Source of the DNA: Viola odorata
Taxonomy: Eukaryota > Streptophyta > Magnoliopsida > Malpighiales > Violaceae
Length of the DNA stretch: 64,000 nucleotides
Direction of reading: 5' to 3'
NCBI GenBank assembly: GCA_963691705.1
Contig: OY829539.1
Location: forward strand, 19,762,407-19,826,406
Part shown: in pieces, positions 47,014-58,410 of the stretch
How the letters are laid out: the number at the start of each line of letters is the position of its first letter
How positions within the stretch are numbered: the stretch's first letter is position 1
The notes under the pieces: generated by a model
Databases searched by the model: none
Seen by the model: only the letters and a program-made list of their open reading frames with translations
What the model was told of the DNA's origin: nothing
Program-made: the position numbers and the translations under genes

Positions 47014-47836
47014 ACATACATTTTAGATATTACTGTGGTGAAAAAATGGTTTACCAAGAAGTCTGAAAGAACAACTTTGGACAAATTCAGGGGCACAGCT
47101 GTAAGGTAATGACTTTGTAATCCACTTATTTTAGTTTTCTTCTTTCTCTTCATCTTCTTTTACAGACCTGAAGTTTAGTTTAGTAGCTTCCCTTTTCATA
47201 AACTATGCACCTCATATTTGTAACTACGAAGATCATTTTGTATACATTAGCATAAAAGAGACAAAACTTATTTGCAACTACAATGATCATTTTGTATAAG
47301 TTAGCTTAAACAGAGACTACACTTCTTTTGATGTTTGAAGAGTATGTTTCATCTTGTTTAGAAGGTTTCTACCATCTTGATTTTTAATCCATGTAGATAT
47401 GGGCGTCTAACTAAGTTGGTTTTGTTGCATTTTGTCTAGAGATATACTTAACCTGAATTAGATGGTTGATTCACTATTGTTCTATAGAAGGTTCTTGTTG
47501 TTGTAGATACTTGTTGATCCAGGTTCCACTATTTTCTTGTTCATGGTTAACTTTCTAAGTTTACTTGAAGGTTATAAGAAACAGGTCCTACATAGTATAC
47601 CCTGAAATTTGCTTTAACAAACTTGTCTGTTCCCTTTCGTTCTGTTTTGTGCATGTGTCATTTGGAAGTGCCTTGATTGTTCAATTGCAATCATTTCATT
47701 GGGAGTATTGGTGCTGATTGATTTCTTCCAACTATTATTATAGGGAACGATGATCCACTGGCAAAACTATTTGCGCTGGGATCGCGATTCATGATCAGGG
47801 AATTAGACAGGTAGTTATGGTTGCTTATCATTAGGA
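47014..47836. other. PPR 3' region and spacer
   Basis: Probably the 3' UTR of the PPR gene, then AT-rich spacer. A short imperfect repeat (GATCATTTTGTATA near 47233 and 47289) is the only structure noted. Confidence 0.4.
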
Positions 47837-47841
47837 TGGCT

Positions 47842-48380
47842 TGTTGGATTTTGGACAACGGGACTAGTGCGTTAGTACCGATTGTACACGTTAGGGACAT
47901 ATGGACGCATATGTCATTTGTGTACCGTCATATAATATATTGTTAACATAAGGTTAATTGGACCAATTTGATGATCTAATAAAGTTAAGGGGTCCAATAG
48001 TCTAATTGAAATAGTGTGGGGGGTTAATACGGTTATTGTGCAGATTCCGGATTAATCCCGAATTGTTGATGGACCGATTCGGAATTAATGAAAAACATTA
48101 AGGACGGAATTGATCCCTAGTGGAATTGCTTTATATTAATAAGGCACTCTCCATTGTTTCTCATTAAGAAGAAGAAAACAGAGAAACCGTGAGAAAGAGA
48201 GTGAGTTCGGGTATCCATCCAACCCCAAAGCAATCATCCACTAGAAGATCAAAACTCTGGATTTCTACATCAGATCATGGCATCATCTTATTCAGGTACG
48301 CTTCCGCTGTTCGTTCTAATTTATGCAATTAATTGAGATTGATTTGTTCCTGGGATGTAATCTCCCATAAGGTTCCAACA
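47842..48380 (+). repeat. 5' LTR of the copia element
   Basis: Starts TGTTGGATTTTGG and ends GGTTCCAACA. It contains a TTTATATTAATAAGG block that may be the TATA region (near 48130). An ATG at 48277 is followed by six more in-frame bases-worth of codons ending at the splice donor TTCAG|GTACGC at 48295. Confidence 0.97.
48277..48295 (+). CDS. Predicted first coding exon of the copia gag inside the LTR
   Basis: ATG plus five codons and one extra base, ending at TTCAG|GTACGC. Joined to 49574 it continues in frame into the main gag-pol frame, adding seven residues (six codons plus one formed across the junction). The open frame across the join and good splice sites are the support; no transcript evidence is available. 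Confidence 0.45.
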
Positions 48381-48382
48381 AT

Positions 48383-48394
48383 TGGTAGCGGAGC
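48383..48394 (+). other. Primer-binding site
   Basis: TGGTAGCGGAGC, two bases after the 5' LTR. Resembles the initiator methionine tRNA complement with two changes. It is identical to the site of the gypsy element at 18486-18497. Confidence 0.8.
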
Positions 48395-48668
48395 AAATCA
48401 ATTTTGATTTTGCATGGATTGCATATATTGATTGATGCTGTGGTGATTGTTTGCATATTTGGGTTTTCTGCAAAATTAGGGATTTGCTGCTTTTGAATCC
48501 CGTTTGGGTTTTTTTGTGAAATCAATTCCATGAAATTGATTAATTGATCAACTGATTTGGGTTTTTCGTTGTTGATTAATTGATTTAATTGAGTTATTTG
48601 GATTGATTTGGAATTTGGAATTCAATCCCGTTTGGTTTTTGGGAATTGGATGAACTCCATGTTTGATG

Positions 48669-48965
48669 GCTTGAATGTAGTTTGAATGCGGCTTGAATTT
48701 GGCTTGAATGCGGCTTGAATTTGGCTGATATTTGGCTTAAATTCGGCTTGTATTTGGCTTGAATTCGGCTCGTCTCGGCTCGTATTTAAATACGTATTCA
48801 GGACGTATTAAAATATGTATTCAATGCGTATTTCTATACGTATTCAGGGCGTATTTTAGTACGTATTCAGGGCGTATTTCAATACGTATTTAGGGCGTGT
48901 TTCGATACGTATTCAGGGCGTATTTAAATACGTATTCAGGACGTATTAAGATACGTATTCAGAGG
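48669..48965 (+). repeat. Tandem repeats in the copia leader
   Basis: First, about nine units of GGCTTGAATTTG or GGCTTGAATGCG (48670-48785). Then about eight units of roughly 24 bp carrying TACGTATTCAGGGCGTATT (48780-48965). The central TACGTA of each unit is palindromic. After it come GTACT/TTCATGGTACT repeats to about 49015. Confidence 0.9.
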
Positions 48966-49575
48966 TACTTTTTGAGTACTATTCATGGTACTGTTTCGGG
49001 TACTATTCATCAGTACTGGTTCGGGTTGCCGGACTTAAAGATGTTTCGATTATTTGAACATTAACATCATAAGGTTTGAGATGTTTGTCGGGTTCAAATA
49101 ATTGATTTATAAAGGAAAGCGGAATAACACTAAGGAAGCTTTAAGAGCTTAGCTTGTTTTGTTTTACTCGATTAATGGAAGTAGTATAGTCACCAACGTG
49201 ACCTCTGCCACGGACATTACCGGGTTGGATATTTCAAGTATAGTATTTATAACTTCATGCGGATAGTTGTCGGCCCAACGGAAGATGACTGTTTGGCAGA
49301 AATTATAAATACGGTAGTAATGAATTTCAAGTTTTATGGCTATCAAGAGATTTATTGCGAGTATTTGATCGGCCCAACGGAAGGTTAAATATTTTGGCAA
49401 AATCAAGCTATAAAAATTCATGCTATGACAGGTTAATTAACTGTGAGTTGTGTTTTTAGTCCAACGATTAGGCACAATGTCACATAATTAATCTTTTTAA
49501 TGTGTTATTCATTAAGTTTACTGCTTTCATTAAGTTTATTAAGGTGAGCTGATTATATGTTGTGTTCTTTCAGAT

Positions 49576-52500
49576 ATGAACTCAGCAAGCTCGGTATCTG
49601 CCAATCTGAACAGTGTACCACTGTTATCTTCCAGTAACTTCAAGTTATGGAAGAGAAAGATAGAGACAGCTTTGTGTTGTATGAATAAGGATTTGGCGCT
49701 CTGTAAGGATTGTCCTACGGTACCAGACCCCGAAAGTCCTGATAAGGGAATCCAGGCTTTTGAGGACTGGCAACAATCAAATAGAGCTTGCCGTTTGGTC
49801 ATACTCAGTGCTGTCCCTGTGTCCATGCAGAGTTCACTGGAAAAGGAACAAAGTGCCAGTAAGATCTTAGAGATCTTAGCTAGCCGCTATACCCATACAG
49901 AGAAGGCTGAGATTAGCGATACGATTCGCAAATTCTCAACCATAAAGTTCAGGGGTGATAGCGACATACGGGAGCATGTCCAAGAAATAATCAATCTGGC
50001 TGAGAAGTTGAAAGCACTTAAAGTTGGTTTGCTAGATGACTATCTGGTACATCATGTGCTAGCTTCACTTCCACCTCAGTACAGTCAATTTGAGGTGAGT
50101 TACAATTGTCAGGAAAAGAAATGGACGATTGAACAGCTTACGGTTCAGCTGGTTCAGGAACAGGACAGATTGAAACATGTTACTTTGGACAGTGCTCACC
50201 TGGCAACTGCCTCTTCATCTGGTTTTAAGAAGAGGAAAGGCAAAGAGACTGCAGGGTCTAATTTTCAGAAGAAACATAAAGGCTCAAATACTGAGCATAA
50301 GGGACCAAAGTGTTTTTTCTGTAATAAGGCAGGCCACTTAAAGAAGGACTGCGCTAAGTATAAAGCTTGGCATATAAAGAAAGGTATGTCCTTGTCTCTT
50401 GTTAATTCAGAATCCCTTCTGGTCTCTGTGGCTAAGAACACTTGGTGGTTAGATACAGGAACCACTAAACACATAAGTGTCTCTTTGCAGGGCTGCAGAG
50501 TGAACCGGAGACCCATGGAAAGTGAGAGGTTTCTCTATATGGGTGCAGGTGATCCGGTACCAGTTGAGGGCATCGCTACTTTTGAGTTAATCTTATGTAC
50601 TGGTTTTATATTAGAGTTAACAGAGACTTTATATGTACCGTCTTTTCGACGGAATCTGATTTCTGTTTCCTTGTTGGACAAAAAAGGTTATGATATCAGA
50701 TTCGGAAATCATAAAAGTCTCCTTCATTTTAACTCTACTTTGGTTGGAACCGGTACATTGATTGATTCTGATAACTTGTATTTATTGCATACGGTTGACA
50801 GCAATAATGAGTGTTATGTTAGCGAGTCCAGAGGGATTAAGCGTAAATTGCCAACTGAGGATTCATTCAGGTTATGGCACAGACGGTTAGGTCACATCTT
50901 TGCAAGGAGAATAGACCGACTTGTGTCAGATGGAATCCTCGAAGCATTGGATCATACAGACCAACAGGTTTGTGTTGAGTGCATAAAGGGCAAAACTACA
51001 GACAAGAGGAGGTTTGAGGCTGAGAGAAGTTCGGAAACTCTAAAACTGGTACATACGGACATTTGTGGTCCATTCCCTACGGCATCTTGGAATGGTCAAC
51101 GATACTTTATCAGTTTTATAGATGATTTCTCTCGATACGGATATTTGTACCTTTTAAAGGAAAAGTCTGAGGCATTAGACGCTTTCAAGTCTTTTAAGGC
51201 CGAAGTTGAAAATCAACTCGGAAAGACTATTAAGACTGTCAGATCAGATCGTGGTGGTGAATACTACGGTCGATATGACGGATCAGGTGAACAGCGTCCT
51301 GGGCCATTTGCTCAGTTTCTCAATGAGTGTGGGATAGTTCCACAGTACACCATGCCGGGGTCTCCGACCATGAATGGTGTAGCTGAAAGGAGGAACCGTA
51401 CCCTTAAGGATATGGTGAGGAGTATGATTGCCAGTACTACCTTACCTATGTCACTCTGGGGAGATGCCTTGAAAACTGCAGTCTATATTCTCAATAGGGT
51501 ACCAACTAAAGTGACTAACAGAACCCCATATGAGTTATGGACTGGCCGAAAGCCTGTCTTAAAATTTTTAAAGGTTTGGGGATGTCCAGCAGAGGCAAGG
51601 CCTTATAGGCCTGATGAAAGAAAACTGGACCTAAGGACTGTTAGTTGTTATTTTGTTGGATATCCGGAGAGATCAAGGGGGTATAAGTTTTACAACCCTA
51701 CTACCAGAACATTTTTTGAGACGGGAAATGCTCGGTTCTTTGAGGATATTGAGTTTGGAGGGGAAGATAGACGGTCTGATGTCGGTTTTGAGGAAGATTC
51801 AGTTATACTTCCTCATGCGGTTCCTGAGGGTCAGGATGAGCTCAATGTTCATATTCCTGTTTTTATTCCTCAGCAGGCAAGAAACGACATCATTAATCTT
51901 CCTACAGGACAAGATCCACAGGTTATACTTGAGGATCATCAAGAAGTCCATCAGGATCAAACTCAACACCCTCAGATGGTTGAGAACCAAGAAGATATGC
52001 CACTCAGGAGGTCCACTAGAGTGAGAAGAAATGCGATTTCGGATGATTATATCGTATTTCTGCAAGAACATGAGGAAACCGTTGACTCTTTGGAGGATGA
52101 CCCGTTCACCTTCAAAGAAGCCATTGGTTGTTCTGATGCTCAAAAGTGGATACAGGCCATGTCGGATGAATTCCAATCCATGAAGGACAATGACGTTTGG
52201 GAGTTTGTGCCATTGCCTAAGAATCTGAAACCAATAGGTTGTAAATGGGTTTTCAAAACCAAACAGGATTCACAAGGCAATATAGAGAGGTACAAAGCAC
52301 GTCTTGTTGCGAAAGGATTCACCCAAAAGGAAGGAATAAACTATAAAGAGACCTTCTCTCCAGTTTCATCGAAGGACTCTTTTAGGACTATTATGGCCTT
52401 GGTGGCGTATTTTGATCTTGACCTACATCAGATGGATGTAAAGACTGCCTTTCTCAATGGGGATCTTGAGGAAGAAATCTACATGAGGCGACCAGAAGGA

Positions 52501-53673
52501 CTATCCTCAAACGAGGATAGTGAATTGGTCTGTAGATTAAAGAAGTCTATCTATGGGCTCAAGCAAGCTTCCCGTCAATGGTACTTAAAGTTCCATCGTG
52601 TTATTACTTCATACGGTTTCGAAGTAAACACTGTGGAGGATTGTCTGTACCATAAGTTCAGTGGGAGTAGGTTTGTATTTCTATTGTTGTATGTGGATGA
52701 CATTTTGCTTGCTACTAATGATGTAAAGCTTCTTCAGGATACCAAGATTTTTCTCTCAGATAACTTTGAGATGAAAGATCTTGGGGAAGCATCTTTTGTG
52801 TTGGGGATTCAGATACACCGTGATCGTTCACAGGGTATCCTAAGGTTATCACAAAAGGGATACATCGATAAAGTTCTTAAGAGATTTGGCATGCAAAATT
52901 GTAAACCGCATGATACTCCTGTCTCCAAAGGTGAGAAATTTAGCCTTGACCAGTGTCCTAAGACAGATTTGGACCGCAAGTTCATGGAGGGTATTCCATA
53001 TGCTTCGGCTGTGGGTAGCATCATGTATGCACAAGTTTGTACCCGTCCGGATCTTGCGTTTATAGTTGGCATGTTGGGAAGATATCAGAGCGATCCTGGA
53101 AGGGATCATTGGGTTGCAGCCAAAAGGGTCTTTCGGTAACTGCAGAAAACGAAAGACTATATGCTCACATACAGAAAATCAGATCAGCTTGAGATCATTG
53201 GGTATTCTGATTCTGATTACGCTGGATGCCAGGATAGTCGGAGATCGACTTCAGGTTATGTCTTTCTTCTGGCTGAAGGAGCCATTTCATGGAAGAGTGC
53301 GAAACAGTCACTTGTTACATCTTCCACTATGGAGGCTGAGTTCGTAGCTTGCTATGAGGCATCCAGTCATGCTATATGGCTGCGAAATATGGTTAAGGAA
53401 CTACGAGTTGTCACTGGTATTGAGAGACCATTGAGGATTTTTTGTGACAACCGGGCATCAGTGCTGTACTCCAACAATAATCGGAGTACGTCAAGATCGA
53501 AGCACATTGATATAAAGTTCCTTGTCGTAAAGGAAAGGGTTCAGAGAAATCAAGTTAACATAGAGTTACTAGGTACAAACGATATGGTTGCGGATCCGCT
53601 CACTAAGGCATTGACACCTGTAGCATTTCATGGCCATGTATCGAGTATGGGTGTTATAAAGTTAGATGCCTGA
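49576..53673 (+). pseudogene. Copia gag-pol polyprotein, one nonsense codon
   Basis: 1365 codons from ATG 49576 to the stop before 53674, broken only by TAA at 53137-53139. In order: a gag domain of the UBN2/Retrotran_gag type (about 60-190); zinc knuckle [14 protein letters not shown] (from about 246); aspartic protease [12 protein letters not shown] (D at about 293, with Thr where Ala or Ser is usual); integrase with the HHCC region LWHRRLGHI...CVECIKGK and the core IHTD-like [18 protein letters not shown] and GVAERRNRT; reverse transcriptase with [12 protein letters not shown] and YVDD (about 1039); and RNase H with YSDSDYAGC and SSTMEAEF. The nonsense codon lies just before RNase H, so a truncated protein of 1187 residues would keep reverse transcriptase but lose RNase H. 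TAA replaces what is normally a tyrosine codon by one base. Confidence 0.93.
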
Positions 53674-54081
53674 AATTAGTGGGAGTTACGTTTGTACTAT
53701 TGTAACTTGTATATGTTTTGACTGTGTATTATGTTATTTCACAGTTTATGGATATTGATTTACAGTTTATTCAATATATGCTCTGAATTTTGATCTCATA
53801 AAGTAAAGAGGATCAGTTGGAAATAGACATGTATGGATCATTTCACATGTAATTTCCATGCTGCACCTACACACTGGATCCATGTCATTAATTAGTCAGT
53901 ACTCGTAATCATCATGAGTTTAGCCGCTTTAAACTGCGACGACTGCTCTTTTGGTTCTTGTATTGATGAAGTTAATGGACCGGATTGAATTAGACGAATA
54001 TATGCTAGCATTTGGGAAGTTAACATATGCTTATATGACTGAAGGGTGGTACTATAAGGATCGCACATTGTCGAGTTGTCC

Positions 54082-54092
54082 AAGTGGGAGAT
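54082..54092 (+). other. Polypurine tract
   Basis: AAGTGGGAGAT directly before the 3' LTR, the priming site for plus-strand DNA. Confidence 0.85.
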
Positions 54093-54631
54093 TGTTGGAT
54101 TTTGGACAACGGGACTAGTGCGTTAGTACCGATTGTACACGTTAGGGACATATGGACGCATATGTCATTTGTGTACCGTCATATAATATATTGTTAACAT
54201 AAGGTTAATTGGACCAATTTGATGATCTAATAAAGTTAAGGGGTCCAATAGTCTAATTGAAATAGTGTGGGGGGTTAATACGGTTATTGTGCAGATTCCG
54301 GATTAATTCCGAATTGTTGATGGACCGATTCAGAATTAATGAAAAACATTAAGGACGGAATTGATCCCTAGTGGAATTGCTTTATATTAATAAGGCACTC
54401 TCCATTGTTTCTCATTAAGAAGAAGAAAACAGAGAAACCGTGAGAAAGAGAGTGAGTTCGGGTATCCATCCAACCCCAAAGCAATCATCCACTAGAAGAT
54501 CAAAACTCCGGATTTCTACATCAGATCATGGCATCATCTTATTCAGGTACGCTTCCGCTGTTCGTTCTAATTTATGCAATTAATTGAGATTGATTTGTTC
54601 CTGGGATGTAATCTCCCATAAGGTTCCAACA
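54093..54631 (+). repeat. 3' LTR of the copia element
   Basis: 539 bp, same length as the 5' LTR; three transitions separate them (near 48057/54308, 48081/54332 and 48257/54508). Confidence 0.97.
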
Positions 54632-54636
54632 TGGCT

Positions 54637-55456
54637 TGCCTCTGATCATTCCTGAAAAAGTATTATCTGACCCTATATCTCATTGAAATTTTAGGTGACA
54701 TTCCCTGTCACGAACAACAAGTGATTTTATTAGTATTCGATTGTGACACTCGAAGGTGAACTTCTGGCTGTAGATAGTTTCCTGACCAGAAGGTGATACT
54801 TTTCTTTTGCTTCCGGAAAATAGCCTTCAATTTTTTCAACTAGCTGGTTTATGCTAAATGTACCAAATTCTGTATATAAGATATTTAAGCAAAGTCATGC
54901 ATAAGTATAGGTCCAAGTCATTATTGCCATGGCTATATTGGACCCAAAATATGAGATCAATGGCAGAATTTGGATATTCAAGCATTACTAGTGTAGATCA
55001 TGATTAGTTTGAATAGACTTTTTAGGTTACTTTTGTATAATTTAAAATGAAAGTAATTTATCATGGTTTGTTGTAGTGCTGACTCATTTCCTCTCTAGTG
55101 ACGTGTTGGATTTGTTAAGAGTTAAATTTCTCATCTTTTTTTCTTGGGTCACTAGTCAAATGTCTGATCTTAAGCATTTAGACTTTTTTTAATCTCTCTT
55201 GATGTGGCATTTCTTTACTTTGGGATAGTACTTAATTGATTATTGATCTGTGACGCATCTGCTGATGCAAGATTCATTTGACTAATACTATCATAATTTC
55301 CTCTTTGTATAGATGTGGATGCCGGTCAACATTTGCAGGCATTAACTTCACCTCTATCTTCAGCTATAAAGATTGTCCGGTACCCTACTGCTCTTTGTAT
55401 ACCACTTCATACTCGACACGACTTCCTTTTCTCCAAAACCCTCCTAAATCTTTATC
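54637..55456. other. Spacer and reductase promoter region
   Basis: Continuation of the spacer seen at 47700-47836. No mobile element recognised. The part just before 55457 is the probable 5' UTR. Confidence 0.4.
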
Positions 55457-56272
55457 ATGGCAGGTGATATTACTACGGACAAGTCATCTTCTCCACTTGG
55501 CCTTGATGGCAGAGTAGCAATAGTAACCGGGGCTTCACGTGGCATTGGCCGTAACATAGCGATCCAACTCCACTCCCTTGGTGCGAAAGTTGTGATCAAC
55601 TATGCTTCAAACTCCACAAAAGCCGATCTCTTAGCATCCGAGCTCAATGCCTCATCTGCTGATCATTCCTCGTCTCCTCCCCGAGCGATTGCGATCCAGG
55701 CCGATATTTCAGACCCAGATCAGGTGAAGCAATTGTTTGATAAAGCGGAGCAAGAATTCAGCTCAAAGATCCATATCCTTGTACACAGTGCTGGAGTGTC
55801 GGATCCAAAGTACCCTAGTTTGGCCAACACTACATTGGAAGATTGGGACTTGATTTTTAATGTCAACACTAGAGGAGCATTCCTATGTTGTCGTGAGGCG
55901 ACAAACAGGTTGCCTCGCGGAGGGGGTGGACGAATCATTATGATATCGACTTCTCTAGTCGGATCGGTTATGCCAGGATACGGAGCTTATACTGCTTCGA
56001 AGGCAGCAGTGGAAACGATGACAAAGATTGCGGCCAAGGAGCTGAAGGGCACAGGAATTACTGCTAACTGTGTTGCTCCAGGGCCAGTAGCTACAGAGTT
56101 GTTTTTTGCAGGCAAAACTGAGGAATTCGTCAAGAGACTGGTGGATGCTTGCCCTCTAGAACGACTTGGTGAACCTAAGGATGTGAGTCAGGTTGTAGGT
56201 TTCTTAGCCAGTGATGCTGGTGAGTGGATCAATGGCCAAGTCATTAGGGTTAATGGAGGATTTATTGTTTAA
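55457..56272 (+). CDS. Short-chain dehydrogenase/reductase, NADPH-dependent aldehyde reductase-like
   Basis: Classical SDR oxidoreductase of 271 residues in a single exon. Plant relatives (NADPH-dependent aldehyde reductases) detoxify reactive carbonyls in plastid or cytosol. The cofactor-binding TGASRGIG is at 24-31, an acidic DI (83-84) follows the Rossmann beta strand, and the NNAG-like motif is HSAG (110-113). The catalytic Ser is at about 164-166 (ISTS) with Tyr178 and Lys182 in YTASK. The C-terminus has GWINGQ-type EWINGQVIRVNGG, typical of the family. There is no obvious transit peptide; the N-terminal 15 residues are short and polar. The start is the first ATG upstream of the conserved fold, and the ORF that begins at 55278 is in another frame. 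The exact substrate is not readable. Confidence 0.9.
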   Translation: MAGDITTDKSSSPLGLDGRVAIVTGASRGIGRNIAIQLHSLGAKVVINYASNSTKADLLASELNASSADHSSSPPRAIAIQADISDPDQVKQLFDKAEQEFSSKIHILVHSAGVSDPKYPSLANTTLEDWDLIFNVNTRGAFLCCREATNRLPRGGGGRIIMISTSLVGSVMPGYGAYTASKAAVETMTKIAAKELKGTGITANCVAPGPVATELFFAGKTEEFVKRLVDACPLERLGEPKDVSQVVGFLASDAGEWINGQVIRVNGGFIV

Positions 56273-56870
56273 GGAACTGTCTGCTAGACTTGGTCTGTAC
56301 TCGTTCTTTTTGGAAGTTAAAGAATTTTATTATTGAAATAATGTTTCTTATGCTACTATGGTCATTATATGGTTAAACCGGCCAGATCACTGGTTTTTTA
56401 TCGGTTTAACTAGAGTTCAGTTTTTGACCCAAGCATCCTTCCCTACTTTTGAGCCAATAAACAGTATTTGAAGAATCAGATTCAATTTTGAGTTGTTGCA
56501 AAGACACCTGGGTTGGAGGATGAAATTTCCAGCGCCTTACGGACTGCTACCACCTTTGCATAATTCGAGTCTGCTTCCCTACTGTAAGCAGAGAAAATAC
56601 AAATAAATTTTCCAGACTTATGTCACGGGATAAAAATAACGCAGCGAATTGACCCGTGATTGAGTGCTAAAATATCTAATTATTCATCCTATTTTTCTAC
56701 TATTTTGGATGATGATACTGCTGATTGTGGATATTACTCTTTTTACAGATTACTCGATCAAAATCAAATAGAAGAAAAAGAAATGAAAAGCCATCATTTG
56801 AGCATGAATTTGGTGGAGATTGAAAAGAACCACCAATGTGCTTCCCTGAACCAAATTCATTTCCTGTTGG
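56273..56870. other. 3' region of the reductase gene and spacer
   Basis: Probable 3' UTR, then unassigned sequence. A 72-codon ORF at 56660-56878 has no motif. Confidence 0.4.
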
Positions 56871-58027
56871 GCTGCTAAAAGACAAGAGATGGGCTTAGGC
56901 CCATTAGAGAGGGACATGCCTTGTTGCTGTTTTGTGCGGCTGCTTCTTGCATCTTCCTCCTTTTATTGAATTTAAGTCCCATTAGAATTCCTTAATTAGG
57001 ATATTCAAATAATTTCAATTAGTTTAATCATATTTTGTAGGATTGTAGTTGTACTAGGATTTTGTTAAAACCTAGCTGGACAGAAGAGGTCGGCTCTCTG
57101 TTCTTCTAGTACGCCATATTCTGCTACTGTTTGGATTTTTATTCCATACTTTTCTTTTCTTCTTCCTTTCTTGATTTAATTAATTCATGCATATTATTTG
57201 TTTGATTTAATTATGTCTTTTCGTAGTTAAATTATTTGATTCCTGGTAAAGGTCATCGAGCTATGATTCTTCTTTTGTGAGATTAGTTCTGTTCTTAATA
57301 AATTCTAATTTTCGTATTTCTACTCCTTTTGATTTACGGTCAAAACTATTCGTGTTTGTTTTAAACCTGATCAATTTAGAATTGAGCATGTTTAGTTACC
57401 GTCTTTCTTGGTAATTTTGGATTCTACATTGTTATCATGAATCTGAAGGCAACTAATTGATTTGCGAGTTGATTAGAAAAAGAGTAGAATCTTACTTATA
57501 GGAGTAGAGTGTCTCTCTCCTAGGTTTGTGAAAGGTCTCTCCCTGCGTGTTCGTCAATCACTTAATTAAATTTTATAGAGTGTCTCTTAGAATTGTTAAG
57601 GCGATTAGGAATTTCCAATAGAGTGCCTCTTTGTTAATTTTGAATAGGAGGAGAGCATGAAATCTAGAGTGTCTCTGATTTCTATAGCCTTTCTATGAAA
57701 ATTGGTTTTGAAAATACTTGCGTCGATGATCAATTGAATGAATCATGGTTTGATTAGAGTCTTTACCGAGAATTGCTTGTCGCTTGAGTTTAATCAATCT
57801 TCATCTGTTTACTGTTGTTGTTTCTTTTATTTGTTTAATTAATTGCAATATAAACACCCCCTTTATTGGTATTTACCACAGTTACGAATTTTGGTCATTA
57901 AATCAGGAGTTAATTTAGTCATGAAATCTCTGTGGAACGATCTCTTTTTACCACTTGCTGCAGTTTAATTCAATTGTGCATGGTGAATTGTAGTATTTAT
58001 TTTTGTTGGTTTCGGCAACCATCAACC
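56871..58027 (+). repeat. Gypsy-type LTR remnant, possible solo LTR
   Basis: Carries AGAGTGTCTCT blocks, AGGTCTCTCCCTG, TCTATAGCCTTTCTATGAAA and GCGTCGATGATCAA, all with counterparts at 61440-61960. It ends near TTTCGGCAACCATCAACC, where the chromovirus LTR begins. No coding capacity. Confidence 0.5.
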
Positions 58028-58410
58028 TGTGCGGCACTTAGCTAGCTTGCCTTCTTTTTCGCTAAGTCAGCATCTAAACGCATTAGCACAAGTAACGCTA
58101 AATATAAAAGAACTCAAAAAAGGAATAAGAGGGTGTGGGAATGATTCGTATATTAACACAGTAAATTGCTCGATGAATATACAAATGTGATGCCTCCTCT
58201 ATTTATACACAATCGCCTCCACATGGGCGTGTTAGAATCCTACTCGGTTATAAAGTCCTAGTCCTACTCGACTACAGACTTCTAATACAAGTATGACAGC
58301 CTAGAAAACTCCTACCCGGATTCCAACTTCTAGCGCATGAAATACAACTCCTAGGAGGATTAGAACACTAACGCAGGCTGCGGCCTGGCCATCAGGCCTG
58401 CTGCGTGACA
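58028..58410 (-). repeat. 3' LTR of a truncated chromovirus, minus strand
   Basis: 383 bp, TGTCACGCAGC...GCCGCACA on the minus strand. The purine tract GGTGGGGGAGCT lies just outside (58411-58422), and a TATAAATAG box on the minus strand is near 58200. The opposite LTR is missing. Confidence 0.6.

Larger units (their letters stand above)
48296..49573 (+). other. Predicted leader intron of the copia element
   Basis: 1278 bp from GTACGC to GTGTTCTTTCAG. It contains the primer-binding site and the tandem-repeat block, and it removes many upstream ATGs that lie between the LTR promoter and the polyprotein start at 49576. Confidence 0.45.
47842..54631 (+). mobile_element. Young Ty1/copia retrotransposon, complete structure
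   Basis: 6790 bp, LTRs of 539 bp each (47842-48380 and 54093-54631), 5-bp target duplication TGGCT (47837-47841 and 54632-54636), primer-binding site at 48383 and purine tract before the 3' LTR. I aligned the two LTRs completely and find three differences, all transitions, so insertion is recent. One polyprotein frame lies inside, with a single nonsense codon. The structure fits the Tork/TNT1-like part of copia, but the clade call is from memory of motifs only. It sits between the PPR and reductase genes without interrupting either. Confidence 0.95.

Noticed and set aside
54528..54546. The 3' LTR copy of the short coding exon as a functional exon
   Set aside because: It has the same ATG and donor but no downstream acceptor or gag frame.
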